Assembly (NCBI GenBank): GCA_026389655.1
Contig: JAPLHL010000036.1
Span: 1 to 11,005 of the forward strand
Source of the DNA: Chloroflexota bacterium
GTDB taxonomy: Bacteria; Chloroflexota; Dehalococcoidia; GIF9; UBA5629
DNA: 11,005 bases
Direction of reading: 5' to 3'
The notes under the pieces are model-generated. The model was not told where the DNA came from and ran no database searches. It saw only the letters and a program-made list of their open reading frames with translations. Shown piece after piece: positions 1-9,000 of the stretch; the first letter of the stretch is position 1, and every line of letters starts with the position of its first letter. The position numbers and the translations under genes are program-made.

Positions 1-1
1 T

Positions 2-1177
2 TATGAGTACAGGCAGGGGCGGACCTCCATTTGCGCCGAAATCAAGGGCTCGGGTAACAAGAAAGCAATCATCATGCTCCACCATATGGACGTAATAGCG
101 GCCAACAAGAACGAATGGAGCTTCGATCCGTTCGGAGGTGAGATAATAGACGGCTATATATGCGGCCGTGGGGCACTGGATACCAAGTCGCTGGGCATCA
201 TGCAGCTTCTGGCTATGCTGGATATCAAAAATCGAGGCATTAAGCCGGACTGCGACCTGGTATTCCTGGCCACTGCAGATGAAGAATCCGGTGCAGATTG
301 CGGCGTCGAATTCCTGTTGCGCGACCATCCGGACGATTTCAAGGCAGGGTTGGTACTTAATGAGGGCAGCTATGTGAACAGCGGAATCATTCCGGACCGG
401 CTTGTTGCCATGATATCGCCGGGAGAGAAAGGGCCTTGCTGGTTCCGTCTGAAACGCAGGGGGATGCCCGGTCACGGGTCCACTCCACACAACCAGAACC
501 CGCTGGAGAGAATAACAGCCGCAGTAAGCAGGCTGCTGGCCTATAAAAATGCACCGATAGTGACTCCAATCGTAGCGGAATATTTTAAGAAGATGGCGGA
601 GGGGTTGGACTACCTTCAACCTTACGCCGCAGATGGCAAAGAAAGCACCCTGTTCAAGGCTATCGAGGAAAATGGATTGATGAATACTCCCCGCATCAGG
701 GCAATGCTGCAGAATACTATCAGCTTTAATTCGCTGCACTCCGGCGACAGGGTAAACGTTATCCCATCCTATGCCGAGGCCGAGGTGGACACCAGGCTGC
801 TGCCCGGCCAGAACATCACTGAATGGGTTAACTTCGTTAAAGACCAGCTTGCAGACAATGAAATCGAGATAGAGTTCATAAGTAAAGGGGAAGGCAACTC
901 CTCTGACAACAATACAGAAAGCTACCGTACGATCGAAAAAGTATTAGAAGAGCACTATCCGGGAGCGATAACGGCGCCATTCCTGATGCTGGGTGCAACC
1001 GACTCCCGCTTTTTCAGGGAGAAGGGCATAATATCCTATGGTTTCTGCCCGGCAGTAGTACCGATGGACCACATGAAATCAGTACATGGCATCGATGAGA
1101 AAATCGCAGTGGAGAGCATGGTCAAAGGGACAGAAGTATATGCGGATATTATTGGTAGATTGTGCAGGGTTGAATGA
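2..1177 (+). CDS. M20-family zinc metallopeptidase, 5' end cut by window
   Basis: Dinuclear zinc hydrolase of the M20 (carboxypeptidase/deacylase) family, probably cytoplasmic, releasing an amino acid from a peptide or N-acyl substrate. The frame is open from base 2, so the first ATG at 74 is internal: the residues before it (GRTSICAEIKGSGNKKAII) fit the strand before the first metal motif. The expected metal and catalytic positions are visible in order: HMD (H at 83-85), GRGALDTK, the DEE triad in ADEESG, NEGS, and the C-terminal H in SVHGIDE. A dimerisation-type insert containing RGMPGHGSTPH lies in the middle. Roughly 65 to 70 N-terminal residues are outside the window. The stop overlaps the nth start as ATGA, so the two genes are probably translationally coupled. 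The GRGALDTKS and NEGS motifs recall the PM20D1/CPS1-like branch, but the substrate is not determined. Family call firm, specificity open. Confidence 0.93.
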   Translation, partial: YEYRQGRTSICAEIKGSGNKKAIIMLHHMDVIAANKNEWSFDPFGGEIIDGYICGRGALDTKSLGIMQLLAMLDIKNRGIKPDCDLVFLATADEESGADCGVEFLLRDHPDDFKAGLVLNEGSYVNSGIIPDRLVAMISPGEKGPCWFRLKRRGMPGHGSTPHNQNPLERITAAVSRLLAYKNAPIVTPIVAEYFKKMAEGLDYLQPYAADGKESTLFKAIEENGLMNTPRIRAMLQNTISFNSLHSGDRVNVIPSYAEAEVDTRLLPGQNITEWVNFVKDQLADNEIEIEFISKGEGNSSDNNTESYRTIEKVLEEHYPGAITAPFLMLGATDSRFFREKGIISYGFCPAVVPMDHMKSVHGIDEKIAVESMVKGTEVYADIIGRLCRVE

Positions 1178-1836
1178 GTAAATCAAAGATCGGCCAAATA
1201 ATAGGCCTTTTAATCAACGCTTACGGTGACCGGAAATGGCACAAACGGCTCGAACCGGTAGGAGAGCTGGTGCTGACAATACTCTCCCAGAATACTTCAG
1301 ATACCAACTCGCGCCGCGCTTACACATCGCTCATTGAAACATTCGACACCTGGGACAGTATATTAAAGGCAGACACGGAAGATATCGCCTCCGCCATACG
1401 CAGCGGCGGATTGGCGGACGTAAAAGCTAAATATATAAAAAACGCGCTGCAGGCGCTTAAGAAAGAAACAACCGATTTCAACCTCGCTTTCCTCGTGGAC
1501 ATGACGGTTGAATCTGCCCGCAAGTGGTTGATTCAACTACCGGGTGTAGGTATGAAAACAGCCAGTTGTGTGCTGTTGTTCTCGCTGGGAATGCCTGCAT
1601 TTCCCGTAGATACGCACGTTTATCGCGTGGCCGGGAGGCTGGGATTAATAGGGAAAAAAGTTTCGGTGGATGCTGCACATGTAGAGATGGAACGGATGAC
1701 GCCAGCCGAAGATACTTACCGCTGCCATGTCCTGCTTATCGAGCATGGCAGAAAGACCTGTAAAGCCCAGCGGCCACTTTGCCCTTCTTGTGTGCTGGCA
1801 AAGATCTGCCCCAGCTATAAAATGTTCGTTAAATAA
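1174..1836 (+). CDS. nth: Endonuclease III-family DNA glycosylase/AP lyase
   Basis: Base-excision repair enzyme that removes oxidised pyrimidines and nicks the abasic site. At 220 residues it has the usual family length. The helix-hairpin-helix is LPGVGMKTA, with the catalytic lysine at 128, and the catalytic aspartate is D146 in VDTHVYRV. The C-terminal iron-sulfur loop is complete: C196, C203, C206 and C212 give C-X6-C-X2-C-X5-C, the classic [4Fe-4S] spacing. The N-terminal LSQNTSD motif also fits. The ATG overlaps the stop of the M20 peptidase gene and has AGGG four bases upstream, so it is read from the same transcript. Its last 8 bases overlap the end of the convergent histidine kinase gene. 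Nothing vital is missing, so it should be active. The exact substrate range (Nth versus related HhH-GPD glycosylases) cannot be read from sequence. Confidence 0.93.
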   Translation: MSKSKIGQIIGLLINAYGDRKWHKRLEPVGELVLTILSQNTSDTNSRRAYTSLIETFDTWDSILKADTEDIASAIRSGGLADVKAKYIKNALQALKKETTDFNLAFLVDMTVESARKWLIQLPGVGMKTASCVLLFSLGMPAFPVDTHVYRVAGRLGLIGKKVSVDAAHVEMERMTPAEDTYRCHVLLIEHGRKTCKAQRPLCPSCVLAKICPSYKMFVK

Positions 1837-3265
1837 TCTCGGTCTTACCATCTATGAGCTTATCCATTGCAGGCAGCCTAACACTAAATTCCGCACCTTC
1901 TCCCACCTGGCTGCTGACCCGGATATCGCCCCCGTGTGACAGTGCTATTTGACGCGCAATCGCCAGTCCCAACCCTGTTCCAGAACGTTCACCCTTACCG
2001 TCACCGTGGTAGAACCTCTCAAATACATGCGGCAATTGTTCCTTTGTCATGCCCGGACCTGTATCCATCACAGAGATCTCAACCGTCTCTAAAGCTGTGT
2101 GTCGGCCGCGAATTGTGACAGTGCCACCCTGCGGTGTGTGTTTAATGGCGTTATCCAGCAGGTTGGCAAAGACCTGCTCTAAGCGGTCGATATCGCCCAG
2201 CACCGGCGGTAGTGGTTCGAGGTCGGTTATCAGGAAGAGTCCCTTCTCATCCGCCCGCATACTGAAAATCTCGCTGGACTGCTCAATCACTTCTTTCAAG
2301 TCCACCTGTTCTTTCTTGATTTCGACCTGCCCTGATTCCAGCCGCGAAAGCTCCAGCAGGTTATTAACCAGGCGTATCATGCGCTGTGATTCTTCCTCTA
2401 TTATGCCCGCTGACTTGTCCACAGATTCCTTTGACTGCGCCGTGCCGTCGTGGATAGCCTGCGCAAAACCTTTGATCGAGGTCAGCGGCGTGCGTAGTTC
2501 ATGTGAAACATCGGCAACAAAATCCCTCAATGTCTGCTGCGAAGTCCTAACCTGTTTTGCCATGTCGTTAAAGCTGGCTGCCAGATCACGTACCTCACGT
2601 GGGCCTTCTACCGGGACATTCTGATCGTACTTACCCGCTGCCATTTCAGAGGCTGCCTGCGTAACCCGGTCCACAGGCCTGTAAACCGATCTGGCTAAAA
2701 AGAAAGCAAGTATGATCGATAATATCAGAGCAGCCAGACCTGCAAATAAAAGGGGACGCATCAGATCTGATAGGATGGCCACTGTACTTGAGGGTGAAAT
2801 CGACAACACCAGCCATTCGGCGCCACTGGTATCCTTCAGTCGGGGAAATCCCGCCAGCGAAAATGCCGCATAGACATACGTTTTTCCATCCTGCCCGGTA
2901 TAGTTGCCACGCAGTGGACGTACGCCCTGCTGCTTTCTGGAGAATATCGATTGCGGCGGGCCCCCGCCTTCATCATCTTCAGGTGTCTGCCTGATCACCT
3001 TACCGGAAGAATCGTAAAGGTAGATGCTCACATTACTGGCATCGGCCTGTTCTTCGATATTAGGCCAGGCCTGGTCGAGCGTTGCCTGGCTTCTCAGAAT
3101 AGCCCTTACCTGTATGAAAACAGGCAATGCCATATCATTTAGCCTGGCCGCGGCAAGGCGGTCCACAGAATTGCCGGCCATAAAGGTCAGGAACGCTGCT
3201 ATTATTCCCAGACAAACCAGGATTACCAGTAAGAAAGATAGTATCAGGCGGTTACGTAATCCCAT
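1829..3265 (-). CDS. Membrane sensor histidine kinase (HAMP-HisKA-HATPase_c)
   Basis: Sensor of a two-component system that autophosphorylates and passes phosphate to the adjacent response regulator. Of its 478 residues, about 8-30 form TM1, 31-165 an extracytoplasmic sensor region with no motif I recognise, and 170-192 TM2. A HAMP linker runs from about 193 to 245. The HisKA box DVSHELRTP has phospho-acceptor H255. The ATPase domain shows an N box (NLLDNAIKHT, N372), a G1 box (DTGPGM, 401-406), FERFYHGD, and a G2 box (GTGLGLAIA from 429). The ATG at 3265 has AGGA seven bases upstream. It lies 34 bases after the regulator gene on the same strand and is certainly co-transcribed with it. The domain order is that of PhoR/ResE/BaeS-type kinases, but the signal is unknown. 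Its 3' end overlaps nth in the opposite direction. Confidence 0.95.
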   Translation of the reverse strand: MGLRNRLILSFLLVILVCLGIIAAFLTFMAGNSVDRLAAARLNDMALPVFIQVRAILRSQATLDQAWPNIEEQADASNVSIYLYDSSGKVIRQTPEDDEGGGPPQSIFSRKQQGVRPLRGNYTGQDGKTYVYAAFSLAGFPRLKDTSGAEWLVLSISPSSTVAILSDLMRPLLFAGLAALILSIILAFFLARSVYRPVDRVTQAASEMAAGKYDQNVPVEGPREVRDLAASFNDMAKQVRTSQQTLRDFVADVSHELRTPLTSIKGFAQAIHDGTAQSKESVDKSAGIIEEESQRMIRLVNNLLELSRLESGQVEIKKEQVDLKEVIEQSSEIFSMRADEKGLFLITDLEPLPPVLGDIDRLEQVFANLLDNAIKHTPQGGTVTIRGRHTALETVEISVMDTGPGMTKEQLPHVFERFYHGDGKGERSGTGLGLAIARQIALSHGGDIRVSSQVGEGAEFSVRLPAMDKLIDGKTEII

Positions 3266-3299
3266 ATAATTTTCCTGTTGTTAATAATAGAGGCCGCCG

Positions 3300-4004
3300 T
3301 TAATCAGCGGGTTTCTCATTTCCTGTAAGTTGATCCCTATGTACCAGTTTGTAACCCACACCGCGTACCGTTTCGATTGATACATCAGCGCCGGCAATCC
3401 TGTCCCTCACATGGTTGATATGTATATCTACCGTACGGGTCTCCCCATAATAATCGGTATCCCAGATCATTTCCAGCAGTCTTTCACGTGTCATTACAAT
3501 GCCGGGGTTTTGAGCGAATGCCACCAGTAATTCAAACTCTTTCGTGCGCATTTTCACAGGGTTGCCAGCTATTTTCACTTCGCGCCGTGCCAGGTCAATC
3601 TGTACATTGCCTGCCTCAATGAGTTTTCCCGGCCTCTGCCCGGCAGCGTAGCGTCTCAAAACAGCTTTGACCCTGGCTACAAGCTCCCGCGGGTTGAAGG
3701 GTTTTGTGAGATAGTCATCGGCGCCAAGCTCCAGGCCAAGTATTTTATCGATATCCTCCTTCCTGGCCGTCAGCATCAGCACCGGTACTTCGCTTTTTTT
3801 ACGTATCTCCCGGCACACATCAAATCCATCGATATCCGGCAGCATGATATCCAGTATGACCAACGATGGTTTGACCAGCTCAAGTTTTACCAGAGCATCT
3901 CCTCCGCTACCGGCCAACTCTACCCTGTAGCCATCATTCTCCAGGTACAATTTAGCCAGTTCCTGGATATTAGGCTCATCATCAACAACAAGTATGGTTG
4001 TCAT
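3300..4004 (-). CDS. OmpR/PhoB-family response regulator
   Basis: DNA-binding transcription regulator controlled by the downstream histidine kinase. It is 234 residues long, typical for the family. The receiver domain (1-118) has acidic pocket D8/D9, phospho-acceptor D52 in LVILDIMLPDIDG, T79 and K101 in LTKPFNPREL. A winged-helix effector domain (about 128-222) ends with the characteristic RTVDIHINHVRDRI and ETVRGVGYKL signatures. All switch residues are present. It is the first gene of the two-gene operon, and a consensus -10 lies just upstream. The ribosome site is weak (AAGGG about ten bases before ATG). Its divergent neighbour is a small membrane protein, which shares the 84-base intergenic region and may be a target, though this is only inference. 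Direct target genes cannot be named. Confidence 0.96.
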   Translation of the reverse strand: MTTILVVDDEPNIQELAKLYLENDGYRVELAGSGGDALVKLELVKPSLVILDIMLPDIDGFDVCREIRKKSEVPVLMLTARKEDIDKILGLELGADDYLTKPFNPRELVARVKAVLRRYAAGQRPGKLIEAGNVQIDLARREVKIAGNPVKMRTKEFELLVAFAQNPGIVMTRERLLEMIWDTDYYGETRTVDIHINHVRDRIAGADVSIETVRGVGYKLVHRDQLTGNEKPAD

Positions 4005-4027
4005 GTCAATACCAGCCCTTTGTTCAA

Positions 4028-4057
4028 ATTATAACCTAAAAAATGATATCCTTTTAA
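4028..4057 (-). promoter_or_regulatory. Probable promoter of the regulator-kinase operon
   Basis: On the minus strand an exact TATAAT lies at 4028-4033, with a partial -35 TTAAAA (4 of 6) at 4052-4057 and an 18-base spacer. Transcription would start near 4021, giving a leader of about 17 bases before the regulator ATG. The position is right for the operon. The -35 is weak, as expected if an activator, perhaps the regulator itself, helps. Confidence 0.5.
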
Positions 4058-4088
4058 CGGATCTTTCCCGGGACACCAGGAGGCCTTC

Positions 4089-4358
4089 ATGCGCAAAGCT
4101 ACAATGCACTATGTCCTCGATATCATCGAGGGTTTAATATTACTAATGCTAGTGGTGTCAGGTTTTATCCTGTGGTTCGCCCTGCCTGAGGGCAGCGAAT
4201 CCGGTAAGATAATATTGTTCGACCGGCACACATGGGTGGAGGCTCACAGGTGGCTGGCGGTGGCACTGCTGGTATTTTTCAGTACGCACGTCCTGACGCA
4301 TTGGACATGGCTCATATACATGACCAAAAGATTTTTTACCCGGTCAAACAAGGGTTGA
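4089..4358 (+). CDS. Small two-helix membrane protein, DUF4405/cytochrome b-like
   Basis: An 89-residue integral membrane protein with helices at about 8-31 and 53-79 and a short polar loop between them. Five histidines stand out: H7 at the start of helix 1, H47 in the loop, H53 at the start of helix 2, and H67 and H71 within helix 2. Paired histidines on transmembrane helices, plus the opening HYVLDIIEGLILL and the AHRWLAVAL segment, resemble DUF4405 (flavinylation-associated cytochrome) proteins, which bind heme in the membrane. The family normally has more helices, so two such halves may pair. A strong AGGAGG lies five bases before the ATG. The gene is divergent from the two-component operon. 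No flavoprotein partner or FMN transferase is nearby, so heme binding is inference and the electron-transfer role unproven. Confidence 0.7.
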   Translation: MRKATMHYVLDIIEGLILLMLVVSGFILWFALPEGSESGKIILFDRHTWVEAHRWLAVALLVFFSTHVLTHWTWLIYMTKRFFTRSNKG

Positions 4359-4402
4359 CCCATTATACACATATAGTTCCTCAAAGATAATCGCCTTCAT
4401 CC

Positions 4403-4432
4403 TTGACATAGTCATCGATAAAAACCTATCAT
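4403..4432 (+). promoter_or_regulatory. Near-consensus promoter of the lipoprotein operon
   Basis: A perfect TTGACA (4403-4408) is followed after 18 bases by TATCAT (4427-4432, 5 of 6). The predicted start near 4439 is only about 7 bases before the ATG at 4446, so the transcript would have almost no leader. This agrees with the absence of a Shine-Dalgarno match in front of that ATG. Confidence 0.65.
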
Positions 4433-4445
4433 TGAGCACTGCGCT

Positions 4446-6011
4446 ATGAATTTCCTCAATTTCCACTCTCGACAGTTACTACTCTTAGCAGTTGTACTGG
4501 TTCTTTTATCGACTTCCTGTGCAAACATGTTCAATCTCGGCCCCTCTATCTCAGAGTTGACTACCACCACAGGGTTCGTATCAGCCTATCAACCGGCTGA
4601 TAAGACTAATATCTTCTATATTGATAGCCCGCAGATTAGCTGTTCAGCAAAGGTGAATGGAGCACATAGTGGAACTGAGATCGAAGCCAACTGGATTTAT
4701 GTGCAGGGAGAGATGTCAAAGGAAGCCAAAACTCTCATCGGCACGGACAAAGTCCACTGCGACAGTGACTGCTACTTTGGCTTTACCCTGCCCTCACCCA
4801 GCGAAGGATTCACCAGCGGCGAGTACAAAGTGGACCTTTCGATCGATGGAAAGCATAAAGCTGATTACACGTTCTATATACAACGGGAGCAGGCCGGGAC
4901 TATTCCCCAGATAAAAAGCTTTGTAGCCAACCCGCTAAATTTGATCGAAGGCGAGCCCCTTGCCATGAGTTGGCAGGTCTCAAGTGCCACCCGGGTGAAT
5001 ATCCAACCCTCCCCAGGGCTGGTTAAAGCCGAGGGAAAGTTAAATTTAAGTCCTGTTGAAGATACAACCTATACGCTGTGGGCGGTCAACAGGAGCGGGA
5101 CGAGTTTAAACTCGTTAAGCGTTAAGATTATCCGGCCGGCGAAAGACAAGGCTGACTTTATCGTAACTGACTTCTGGAACACCGGCAATATACTTTTCTA
5201 TACTGTCAAGAATACCGGCAAACTGGCATCATCCGGCTCTGAGTCCTACCTGTATAAAAATGACATCCTGGTTTCGCAGGACTATGTTGCACCTCTCGAT
5301 CCAGGCATGGAGCGGGTCGAATCGTTTGCGTCGTATCACTTCTCGCCCCGTTTTCCTTCGATTTCCGGCGGCGGGGTATCTGAAGCCACGACCGATGCGG
5401 TAAATATGCTTGTTTGTGTCAATGGAGATTCAGCCTTCCCTGAATCAGATGGAACCAATAATTGCATGGAGCACAACTTCGGTCCGCTATTAGATGTCAA
5501 ACTGAACCGCTATGCTGCAACTGCCCAGTGGCAAAGTAGCATTGGCGCCTTGAGCTGGCCCATGTTGAGAGACTCAAAAGGCGGCTGGGCACAGGTAGCC
5601 GCAACGCAGATGAATGATGGAGAAAGCTATCCTGATTCAATCGTTATGACCTTGCCTGTCAACGCCGATAGCTGGATGCAGGCGCGCCTCGGCCTTCCGC
5701 AGGGCTACCCCGTTATGCTGCAGCCCTTCACTATTCCGCATAAAAGCAAGCTAAGCGCCAGGGTAGGATTAACGCGGGATGCCCCGATTTCCACTAACGT
5801 TAAATTTATTCTGGGCACTGCGCAGGGCAACGATATTACTTACTATCCGCCCGTCATTATAAATACCAAAGGCAAGCTGGAGAAGTATGAAGTTGATCTG
5901 AGCAAGCTTGCCGGGAAGCAAGTACAATTTATCTTCAGGGTAGAGTCCAGTGAGCCCCTGCAGCAGGGAAGTGCTGTTTGGATAGAGCCCTCTCTTACAC
6001 AAGAAAGATAG
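4446..6011 (+). CDS. Surface lipoprotein with Ig-like and CARDB-like modules
   Basis: A 521-residue exported protein. The N-terminus has a hydrophobic stretch (about 11-22) and a cysteine at 25 in LSTSC. This is a slightly atypical lipobox (S at -3), so lipid anchoring is likely but not certain. Residues 40-146 form a beta-rich domain with cysteines C66, C105 and C109. Residues 153-229 form an Ig-like module of the kind IKSFVANP ... SWQVSSATRVNI ... DTTYTLWAVN, often seen repeated in Chloroflexota surface proteins. A CARDB-like module (adhesion-type beta sandwich) spans about 235-345 and includes FYTVKNTGK. A C-terminal beta sandwich runs from about 350 to 519. No catalytic motif is visible, so the likely role is ligand or surface binding. 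The downstream Asp-box gene starts inside its last codons, pointing to coupled synthesis and a shared complex. Ligand unknown. Confidence 0.8.
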   Translation: MNFLNFHSRQLLLLAVVLVLLSTSCANMFNLGPSISELTTTTGFVSAYQPADKTNIFYIDSPQISCSAKVNGAHSGTEIEANWIYVQGEMSKEAKTLIGTDKVHCDSDCYFGFTLPSPSEGFTSGEYKVDLSIDGKHKADYTFYIQREQAGTIPQIKSFVANPLNLIEGEPLAMSWQVSSATRVNIQPSPGLVKAEGKLNLSPVEDTTYTLWAVNRSGTSLNSLSVKIIRPAKDKADFIVTDFWNTGNILFYTVKNTGKLASSGSESYLYKNDILVSQDYVAPLDPGMERVESFASYHFSPRFPSISGGGVSEATTDAVNMLVCVNGDSAFPESDGTNNCMEHNFGPLLDVKLNRYAATAQWQSSIGALSWPMLRDSKGGWAQVAATQMNDGESYPDSIVMTLPVNADSWMQARLGLPQGYPVMLQPFTIPHKSKLSARVGLTRDAPISTNVKFILGTAQGNDITYYPPVIINTKGKLEKYEVDLSKLAGKQVQFIFRVESSEPLQQGSAVWIEPSLTQER

Positions 6012-9000
6012 ACAGCCGCCGCCATTTAATAGTTACTTGCCTGTTAACGGCAGTAGCTCTCATTATCACGTCTCTCAATCCACAACTTGTAACTGCGGAC
6101 ACGCCGTCGACCTGCGTGCTCAGATGGGGAATTATCGACACACCCGGCAGTTATCCCCAACGCAACGATATCCGGACGCCTTGCGAAATTAACAACCTGG
6201 CAGTGTCTCCTGATGGAAAGTACATCTACGCGATCGACATACCTAACGCAAGCACCGGCCCCGTAGTAAACGCCGGCATCTGGAGAAGCACAGATGGAGG
6301 CATATCCTGGAACCTGCGGCCGACCAAATGGCTGGCACAAACCACTCCTGCGCCCGCTTTTCCCGTGAGCGTTATTGCGATGGCGCCTGATAATCCTGAT
6401 TTTATAGCTATCGTCTGCGTGGACACAGCCGGTACGCACCGCCGTGAAGTCTACATATCAGAGGATGGCGGGACCAACTGGATTTACAGTGGACAAATTC
6501 CCTGGTCGTTCGGCACCTCGGAGCAGATCGGAGCAATTGTCATTACCGGATCATACAGTAGCCAGGGAAAAACAGTGCGCGATATCATTGTCGGCAGCCG
6601 TAACCCCGCCGATGGTCTGGCTCAGGGTGAGGTTTACAGTCTGACTTATCCCGGTCTGGCAGGCTGGAAAGCGCAGGGGTTCACAGGCGGGGACATTATC
6701 ACATTGATGCCATCCCCGGATTACCCCATCGACGCCACGATCATTGTCATGTCCAGCACTACGCAGCGGACCTACATAAATCTCGGCCAACGTGACCTTG
6801 GAGGTAACAGCTGTTCCTGGAACCTCCCCTCAGGCTGGCCGGTAGAGCTCTGCACTCCAGATCAGGTGGGAGGCACGGGCAGCGGCGAGAATAAAATAAT
6901 TACGGGCAGCCTCACGCTTCCTGCCGATTTTAACGGTAATATAGTTGATAAGTGCATTTTCTTTGCCTCGTACGATTCCAACGGAGCGTCTTTAGGAACG
7001 AGCCAGCCACTGGACGACGTGTACCGCCTTAACAATACGATTGTGACACGGCTCAAGGTGCCCGGTTATGGGAGTAAGCCCCGTATATGCTCTGTAGCTT
7101 ATGCAGGTACAGTTAAATCTGGAAAGCTGCTGGCAGGTGGGGTTACTGCAGATCCCGTTTTAGCGACAGCTACATTGTGGTCCACCCTAAACCCGCTGGA
7201 CACCTGTGCCACCTGGACAAAGCCGCTCAAACCGCCTACAGGCGGTTACGGCACAGGATTTGCGAATGTTCAGGCCGCTTGGACACATGATGGAATTCAA
7301 GCTTTTGCAGGAACGGGATCAGGCAACCGGGACACGCCGCTCAAATGGGCAAACCCCACCGATCCTTCGTGGAATTCCCAACCACTTGACGAATCTGCTT
7401 TATCCGTCAGTTCGGACGATGGGACGTCCTGGAACCAGATTGGACTAATCGATACATGCGTCAACCGTTACCGTTCATTTGCCGCTGGAGATGAGGGGAC
7501 AACGGCATATATAGCATCGGTCAATGATAAGGGCCTCGACAGCATCTGGCGCAGCCAGACCCCTGTGACCGGGGATTCGTGGCAACGGGTGGCGTGTATC
7601 GATTGTTCAGGACCGCTTTTAAGACCGGCTCCCGATAAAACGAACGGCTCGACCATATTCCTTGGCAACCAGGGTACAACCTTTGTGACACGGTCTACGG
7701 ACAGCGGCCGAACATGGCAGGAATGCCTTCCCGGTGCAATCCTGCAAGATATGGCATCCAGCGGCAACAATGAATTATATGTACTGCAGGCCAATGGACT
7801 ATTCCGATATGGCATGTTCGATACGGCTGGCTGGAAATGGAGCAAGTTTGCAGATACCGGGTTGAGCCCGGCTCACAGCATCACTGCACAGCAAAATAAC
7901 CTGCTTGTTGGGGCTGCCGCAGGCCAGATTTGCCCGGTCTCTTATTCATCCGACAAAGGAGAGAACTGGACACAGATAACGCAGCCGGCCTTAAGCAATG
8001 GCAATAAGCACCCGGCTTTTGACGATGAGTTCAAGGACAACCGTATCATTTACCTGGCTGATGATGCGGGTGGTCTATACCGCTGGTCAATCGGAACGAG
8101 TAGCCGCTGGGACGATATGGTCCCTCCCAATAACAGCTATTATGGGGTAGCTACAGGCGGGCACGGGGTACTGTACGTCGCCTACAGTCCACTCTCCAAG
8201 GGAATTGACCGCACTATTTACTCACGTGCCGGTATACCCAAATCAGGCGTGTCCTGGGATTCTCTGACAGTCGGTCTTAATTCGGGTGTTGTTTTCAGAC
8301 TGGAGCCCAATTCGCTGGTACATTCCCAAAAGACTATATGGTCGATCGATGCCCGTGATTATAACCCTGCCACCGGAGTTGGCTGCCTGTGGGCTTTTAG
8401 AGATATGCTGGCCGACAACTCGCCATGGCTGATCGCACCGAAGGGAGAAAGCCTGGTATATTGCGATCCTGTGACCGGGCGCAACGGGCAGGTCGACCTT
8501 AAGTGGGAACAGCTTTCGCTTGCCGATGCCTATGAGGTAGAGATAGGAAAAGACAAATGGTTTGACCTGGTGGTCACTGGAGCCGCCCCTGCATCCAGCC
8601 CGTTTTACACTCCTCCGGATTTGAGTTATCCGGCCTATTATATTGGTGACGGCCTGCTGCCCGAGGCGGGGCATAGCTATTATTGGCATATACGCGCCAG
8701 GCGTGCGGCGACAGGACAAAACATCCGCAGCTATTGGTCACGTGCACTCAGTTTCAGCATCAGACCGGGTTTTCGAGTTGCTGCAACATCATATCCGGGG
8801 ATCCAATCACTTTCACCCTGCCATGAGGCTTGCGATATACAGGTTTACCCGGTCAGTTTCTCGTGGTCGCCTATGCAGGGCACTACCGGTTATCACTTTG
8901 TGCTGGCAACCGACCCAAAATTTAGCAACCTGGTTATAGACGAGAAAGTTGAAAGTACCGCATATAAACTTTTTACGCGTCTCAGCTATAAGACAGCTTA

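Noticed and set aside
2049..2624. Open frame of 191 codons on the plus strand
   Set aside because: It lies fully antisense to the kinase HAMP-HisKA-ATPase region, is serine-rich and low in complexity as expected of a shadow frame, and has no recognisable domain.
4354..4377. TTGACC followed by TATAGT as a second promoter before the lipoprotein gene
   Set aside because: The spacer is only about 11 bases. The TTGACA/TATCAT pair downstream is far better.
8243..8719. Open frame of 158 codons on the minus strand
   Set aside because: Antisense to the Asp-box protein, whose repeats and FnIII-like modules clearly establish the plus frame. No ribosome site or known motif. The same holds for the frames at 6044-6439 and 7468-7845.
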